DNA of 16,035 bases. Origin: CAKZSU01 sp044223895. Its GTDB lineage: Bacteria > Patescibacteriota > Microgenomatia > UBA10105 > UBA927. A program made the position numbers and the translations under genes. Below the pieces are notes generated by a model, which had not been told where the DNA came from, searched no databases, and saw only the letters and a list, made by a program, of their open reading frames with translations. The DNA is taken from the NCBI GenBank assembly GCA_044223895.1, contig JBGALL010000042.1, forward strand, positions 1 to 16,035, read 5' to 3'. Shown one piece after another: positions 13,622 through 16,035 of the stretch; within the stretch, counting starts at the first letter, position 1, and every line of letters starts with the position of its first letter.

Positions 13622-13631
13622 GTTGGGGTTT

Positions 13632-14792
13632 ATGATTATGTCTATTAATAAATTATTTCTCATTCTTTTTTTTGTATTTATCGTTCTTTTTGCAGCCAAG
13701 GCGATGTATTTGGGAAAGACAGTCTATGGAGATGGAGTGTACTACTACTCATGGGTTCGATCTCTCGTGGTTGATCACGATCTTTCTTTTGCAAACGATT
13801 ATCAATTGTTAGGTGGCGTGCAACCGACTACACCGTTAGGATTGATAGGAAATGTCTATCCTATTGGACCGGCCTTATTTTGGCTGCCTTTTTTTCTGCC
13901 CCTGTATAATTTTCTAGGAGGTAATGGGACTTCGATAAGTTACCAAATGAGTGTTGGTCTAGTTTCCTGTTTATATACAATTGCTGGATTAGTACTACTG
14001 TATAGATTGTTACTGAAATATTTTCCGGAAGAAGTATCTTTCCTAACAACCGCAGCTATTGGCACTGGTACCAACCTTCTTTTTTATGGATCTCTGGATA
14101 CTGTAAATTCTCATAGTACATCTTTTTTTATATCGGTAATTTTACTTAGCTTACTATTAGAAAAGCGCTCAATGTTCATAATTGGATTTTTTACTGGACT
14201 GCTCAGTTTGATGAGAACCCAGGATGGGATTTTTGCTATCTTGGCTACGGTATTTGTTCTCATGGAATATGATTCCCATCAACTGATCTTGAAGAATTTA
14301 CAACAGATATCAAAAAAAATGATGGGCTTTTTTCTTGGTTTAGGTATTGCCTTTTCTCCCCAACTTTTCGCCTGGCACGTATTATACGGTACCTTTCTCA
14401 AAAGTCCTTATCTAGATGCCTACCATTATTTTGATTTTATCCATCCACATTATTTGGAAGTATTATTATCGAGGAACAACGGATTATTCTTTTGGACTCC
14501 TCTAAGTGCCATCGGAGTTGTAGGATTATTCTATCGCTCCCAGTTAGGGAAACGAGTTCAATATATCTTTCTTTTCCAATGTGTTTTGCAATGGCTACTT
14601 ATTTCTGCTTGGTCGTTTTGGTGGCAAGGTGCATCGTATAGTGGCAGAATGTTTATCAGCGTCTTACCTCTCCTTGCTTTTGGATTAGCCAATGTTCTCC
14701 AGCGATACCTTTTCCTAACCAGGTATACCATCGTGATACTGTTTTCCTGTGTGAATATCCTCGCTATTTGCATATTTCTTCTTCAGTCCTAA
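13632..14792 (+). CDS. Polytopic GT-C-like membrane glycosyltransferase
   Basis: A 386-residue protein with many transmembrane helices. The first helix (about residues 7-25) is followed by an extracytoplasmic loop GDGVYYYSWVRSLVVDHDL (33-51) with D35 and D48/D50. Such acidic loop residues after TM1 characterise GT-C fold enzymes (PMT/ArnT/GT39-like), which use polyprenyl-linked sugars on the outer face of the membrane. No exact family or sugar can be given. Starts at 13623 (TTG), 13632 (ATG) and 13638 (ATG) share the frame. ATG 13632 is chosen for its distance from the extended -10, but 13638 is nearly as good. It is followed by a second protein of the same general type. Confidence 0.75.
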   Translation: MIMSINKLFLILFFVFIVLFAAKAMYLGKTVYGDGVYYYSWVRSLVVDHDLSFANDYQLLGGVQPTTPLGLIGNVYPIGPALFWLPFFLPLYNFLGGNGTSISYQMSVGLVSCLYTIAGLVLLYRLLLKYFPEEVSFLTTAAIGTGTNLLFYGSLDTVNSHSTSFFISVILLSLLLEKRSMFIIGFFTGLLSLMRTQDGIFAILATVFVLMEYDSHQLILKNLQQISKKMMGFFLGLGIAFSPQLFAWHVLYGTFLKSPYLDAYHYFDFIHPHYLEVLLSRNNGLFFWTPLSAIGVVGLFYRSQLGKRVQYIFLFQCVLQWLLISAWSFWWQGASYSGRMFISVLPLLAFGLANVLQRYLFLTRYTIVILFSCVNILAICIFLLQS

Positions 14793-14798
14793 TGTGTA

Positions 14799-14804
14799 TA
14801 TAAT
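14799..14804 (+). promoter_or_regulatory. -10 element TATAAT of the second GT-C-like gene
   Basis: A perfect TATAAT lies 11 nt before the ATG at 14816, within the 23-bp gap after the first GT-C-like gene. The predicted leader is about 4-5 nt. Confidence 0.5.
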
Positions 14805-14815
14805 TCAACGTTTAT

Positions 14816-16035
14816 ATGTTTCCTAAAATTCGAGCTCCATTTTTTATCTTTGTGTTGACCTTTTGTCTGTTTGGATTGTTCTCACTTTTTTTAATTGATC
14901 CCCTTCATGATGCAGTAGTTATAATTCCAGCAGTTGATGTGTCCCACGGGAAGGTATTATTTCGAGAAGTCTTTACTCAATACGGTGCACTGTTTACCTT
15001 TACGCAAGCATTCGCACTAAAATCGTTAGGTATCCACATTTATACAATTCGCTTTGTAACCCTTCTCTTTTATAGTGGGACAGCTGTACTATTATGGTCG
15101 ATCTATCGTCGCTTTCTTCCTTTTAAGTGGAATCTTTTGGCTTTTCTCTTGTGGCTTGGGTTGTCACCAGTATATTGGTGGTATTTCCATTCCTGGTCTT
15201 CGGTTCCCGCAGCTTTTTTTCAATGTCTTAGTTTATTGCTCTTTTTATGGTACGTTGAGAAACCCAAAAACACCTATCTGGTTTATTCTGGAATTGCTTC
15301 GGTCATTTCTTTTTGGTACAGACAACCCGTGGGAGCAGTAAATATTGCGGTTATTAGTGTGGGGGTTTTTATTCTTCTGGTGACCAAAACGTATAGAAAA
15401 AAAACTTGTATATCAGCATTATTGTACTTTTATCTAGGGGTAATTATCGGATTCCTACCTCTATTTCTCTGGCTCGTCAAAAATAATGCCTTGTATGATT
15501 GGTGGTTACAATCAATTGTTATGGAGATCCCCTTCGTACGAACTGTTCGAGGAACATCAGCATCTCAGGTGGTTAAGAGTTTATTAATATTGAGATATAG
15601 ACGTCAGATATTTACCCACGGAATTTGGTTAGTTATTCCTCTTAGTGCTATTGGTTTGACCATTTATTCAACCAAAGAACTTTTTCTGAAAAAGTTTAAA
15701 AATAATTATACTATTCAGTTATTATTTGTTGGACTGGTAGGTATAGGTTCATGGCATCAATATTATCCAACGGTAGAATTACTTCATTTCTATTGGGGTT
15801 GTATACCAATGATCGGTTTATTTGTTACCGGCGTATATCTAAGCCTAAAAAAATATAAACCTCTACAAATGAATAGAGCGCTATCTTTGTTGCTTTTGGC
15901 TGTTTGTTGCCTATTGGTTATAGATATGGTTGGAGGGGTTAGAAGAGTTTCTGTTGCCCAATATACAACCGATGTCCTCCCCTTCTTAACGGGTATTCCG
16001 ATAACCAAAGCAGACAAAGAATTTTATGAAGATGT
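14816..16035 (+). CDS. Polytopic GT-C-like membrane protein, 3' end beyond window
   Basis: An open frame of at least 406 codons runs off the right edge. TM1 is about residues 7-27. It is followed by DPLHDAVVIIPAVDVSHGKVLFREVFTQYGAL (28-59 in part), an acidic loop with D28, D32 and D41. The phrase in which an acidic loop leads to HGKVLFREVF and a Q-YGAL turn is typical of uncharacterised bacterial GT-C/RgtA-like membrane glycosyltransferases. Many helices follow. There is no stop up to the edge, and base use is like that of the preceding gene. Together with its neighbour it suggests outer-face glycosylation using lipid-linked sugars. The sugar, acceptor and true length cannot be given. Confidence 0.75.
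   Translation, partial: MFPKIRAPFFIFVLTFCLFGLFSLFLIDPLHDAVVIIPAVDVSHGKVLFREVFTQYGALFTFTQAFALKSLGIHIYTIRFVTLLFYSGTAVLLWSIYRRFLPFKWNLLAFLLWLGLSPVYWWYFHSWSSVPAAFFQCLSLLLFLWYVEKPKNTYLVYSGIASVISFWYRQPVGAVNIAVISVGVFILLVTKTYRKKTCISALLYFYLGVIIGFLPLFLWLVKNNALYDWWLQSIVMEIPFVRTVRGTSASQVVKSLLILRYRRQIFTHGIWLVIPLSAIGLTIYSTKELFLKKFKNNYTIQLLFVGLVGIGSWHQYYPTVELLHFYWGCIPMIGLFVTGVYLSLKKYKPLQMNRALSLLLLAVCCLLVIDMVGGVRRVSVAQYTTDVLPFLTGIPITKADKEFYED

Noticed and set aside
15075..15341. 88-residue plus-strand open frame
   Set aside because: It lies out of frame within the long GT-C-like gene that runs to the window edge.
1..16035. tRNA, rRNA, CRISPR array, insertion sequence or attachment site
   Set aside because: I saw no cloverleaf-like segment, regularly spaced repeats, transposase frame or terminal inverted repeats; the gaps are too small for most of these.

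Overview
The window is a gene-dense, AT-rich bacterial segment. No gap between genes exceeds about 90 bp, there are no RNA genes, and I see no insertion sequence or CRISPR array. The best guess for the source is a Candidate Phyla Radiation (Patescibacteria, Microgenomates-like) genome. That rests on compact gene packing, a short PIF1-type helicase, several small orphan membrane proteins, a proline-rich cytoplasmic tail in front of a membrane-anchored binding domain, and near-absent Shine-Dalgarno sequences. It is an inference from gene style, not from a marker gene. UGA is used as a stop (for example at 10593-10595 and 11767-11769), which argues against the UGA=Gly lineages (Gracilibacteria, Absconditabacteria).

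Region 1 (1-5435) is a set of mostly single-gene transcription units. On the minus strand are a membrane-anchored Mrr-type nuclease-domain protein, a two-helix membrane protein, a PIF1-like helicase, a 514-residue orphan and a MOSC-domain protein. On the plus strand are a membrane-anchored intradiol-dioxygenase-like protein and a small zincin metallopeptidase. Region 2 (5483-10595, plus strand) begins with a C39-like papain-fold protein. A tight four-gene signalling cluster follows: a membrane-tethered family-3 solute-binding protein, a dCache-HAMP-PAS histidine kinase, a stand-alone receiver, and a membrane-anchored protein with two Ig-like domains. The gaps are 9, 1 and 12 nt, so it should act as one unit: the binding protein and kinase face the outside, and the receiver carries the signal inside. 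No ABC permease or ATPase lies beside the binding protein.

Region 3 (10586-16035) looks like a surface-glycan locus. On the minus strand are a small membrane protein, a Rossmann/methyltransferase-like protein, a family-2 glycosyltransferase and a Wzy/O-antigen-ligase-like polytopic protein. Divergent on the plus strand are two consecutive GT-C-like polytopic membrane proteins, the second running off the window edge. The family-2 glycosyltransferase is broken by a 73-bp near-perfect tandem duplication; removing one copy restores a continuous 250-codon gene.

The most consistent structural signal is at gene starts. In most genes that begin a transcription unit, a -10-like hexamer (TATAAT, TATACT, TAGACT, TAGAAT) lies only about 6-9 nt before the start codon and no Shine-Dalgarno is visible. 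This implies largely leaderless mRNAs. At three genes an inverted repeat also ends exactly on the AT of the ATG.
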